Position numbers and translations under genes: made by a program. From the NCBI GenBank assembly GCA_029779535.1, contig JAKPAG010000049.1, positions 29,462 through 93,461 on the forward strand: a stretch of DNA of 64,000 bases, in the 5' to 3' direction. Numbering within the stretch: the stretch's first letter is position 1; every line of letters starts with the position of its first letter. Of this stretch, positions 63,961 through 64,000 are shown in pieces. Origin of the DNA: Pseudomonadota bacterium. GTDB lineage: Bacteria; Pseudomonadota; Alphaproteobacteria; Sphingomonadales; Sphingomonadaceae. The notes under the pieces were generated by a model. That model ran no database searches, was not told where the DNA came from, and saw only the letters and a list, made by a program, of their open reading frames with translations.

Positions 63961-64000
63961 CGGACGGGCCGGCTGGCCCATCCGCACCGCCGTCAGGCGG

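Overview
The window is chromosomal DNA, roughly two-thirds G+C, from an alphaproteobacterium. The order Sphingomonadales (Novosphingobium/Sphingomonas-like) is the best fit. The indicators are a Zymomonas-order zwf-edd-glk gene set, large carbohydrate-type TonB-dependent receptors each linked to a LacI repressor and a tryptophan-halogenase-like gene, and a FlbD-type sigma-54 activator beside the flagellar genes. The taxonomic call is inference; no rRNA or other marker gene is present.

Layout. 1-4.1 kb: the end of a DUF2891 gene, a TorF-type porin, an AldB/ExaC-type aldehyde dehydrogenase and a shortened AcoR-like regulator. 4.2-9.0 kb: a tightly overlapping Entner-Doudoroff operon on the minus strand (zwf-edd-glk-eda), with a divergent CPA2 antiporter at 9.2 kb. 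10.5-21.1 kb: locus A, a beta-glucan/beta-glucoside utilisation locus (lacI, TonB receptor, GH3, tryptophan-halogenase-like flavoprotein, GH30, frameshifted FHS sugar permease) with AGCGCT-centred palindromic operators. 21.1-23.9 kb: a divergent PEP-carboxylase-family protein.

24.0-40.5 kb: locus B, a raffinose/sucrose/fructan locus. It holds an SLC45-type permease, GH36 alpha-galactosidase, galT, galK, GH68, GH32, a LacI repressor, a second TonB receptor, a TPR/2OG-Fe(II)-oxygenase-like protein, a second halogenase-like gene and a ROK fructokinase. Five copies of one palindrome (core CAATCGATTG, one degenerate) precede its transcription units, so it reads as one LacI regulon. The sugar would be imported, hydrolysed in the cytoplasm, and its parts fed through the Leloir kinase/transferase, fructokinase and the Entner-Doudoroff operon. 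An aminotransferase and a third TonB receptor follow (40.5-44.9 kb).

45.0-64.0 kb: flagellar region. It starts with an unrecognised 152-residue protein and a decayed patch of chemotaxis gene remnants (cheR, cheB, cheD) at 45.7-46.8 kb. A FixJ/LuxR-type regulator and an A+T-rich gap follow. Then comes an almost gapless minus-strand cluster, in transcription order: sigma-54 activator, fliE, F, G, H, I, J, K, L, M, N, O, P, Q, R, flhB, fliD, fliS. The flagellin gene is divergent from the activator. FliM lacks the usual N-terminal CheY-binding segment, which fits the chemotaxis decay. The last 220 bp hold stacked inverted repeats, including one with about 35-nt arms.
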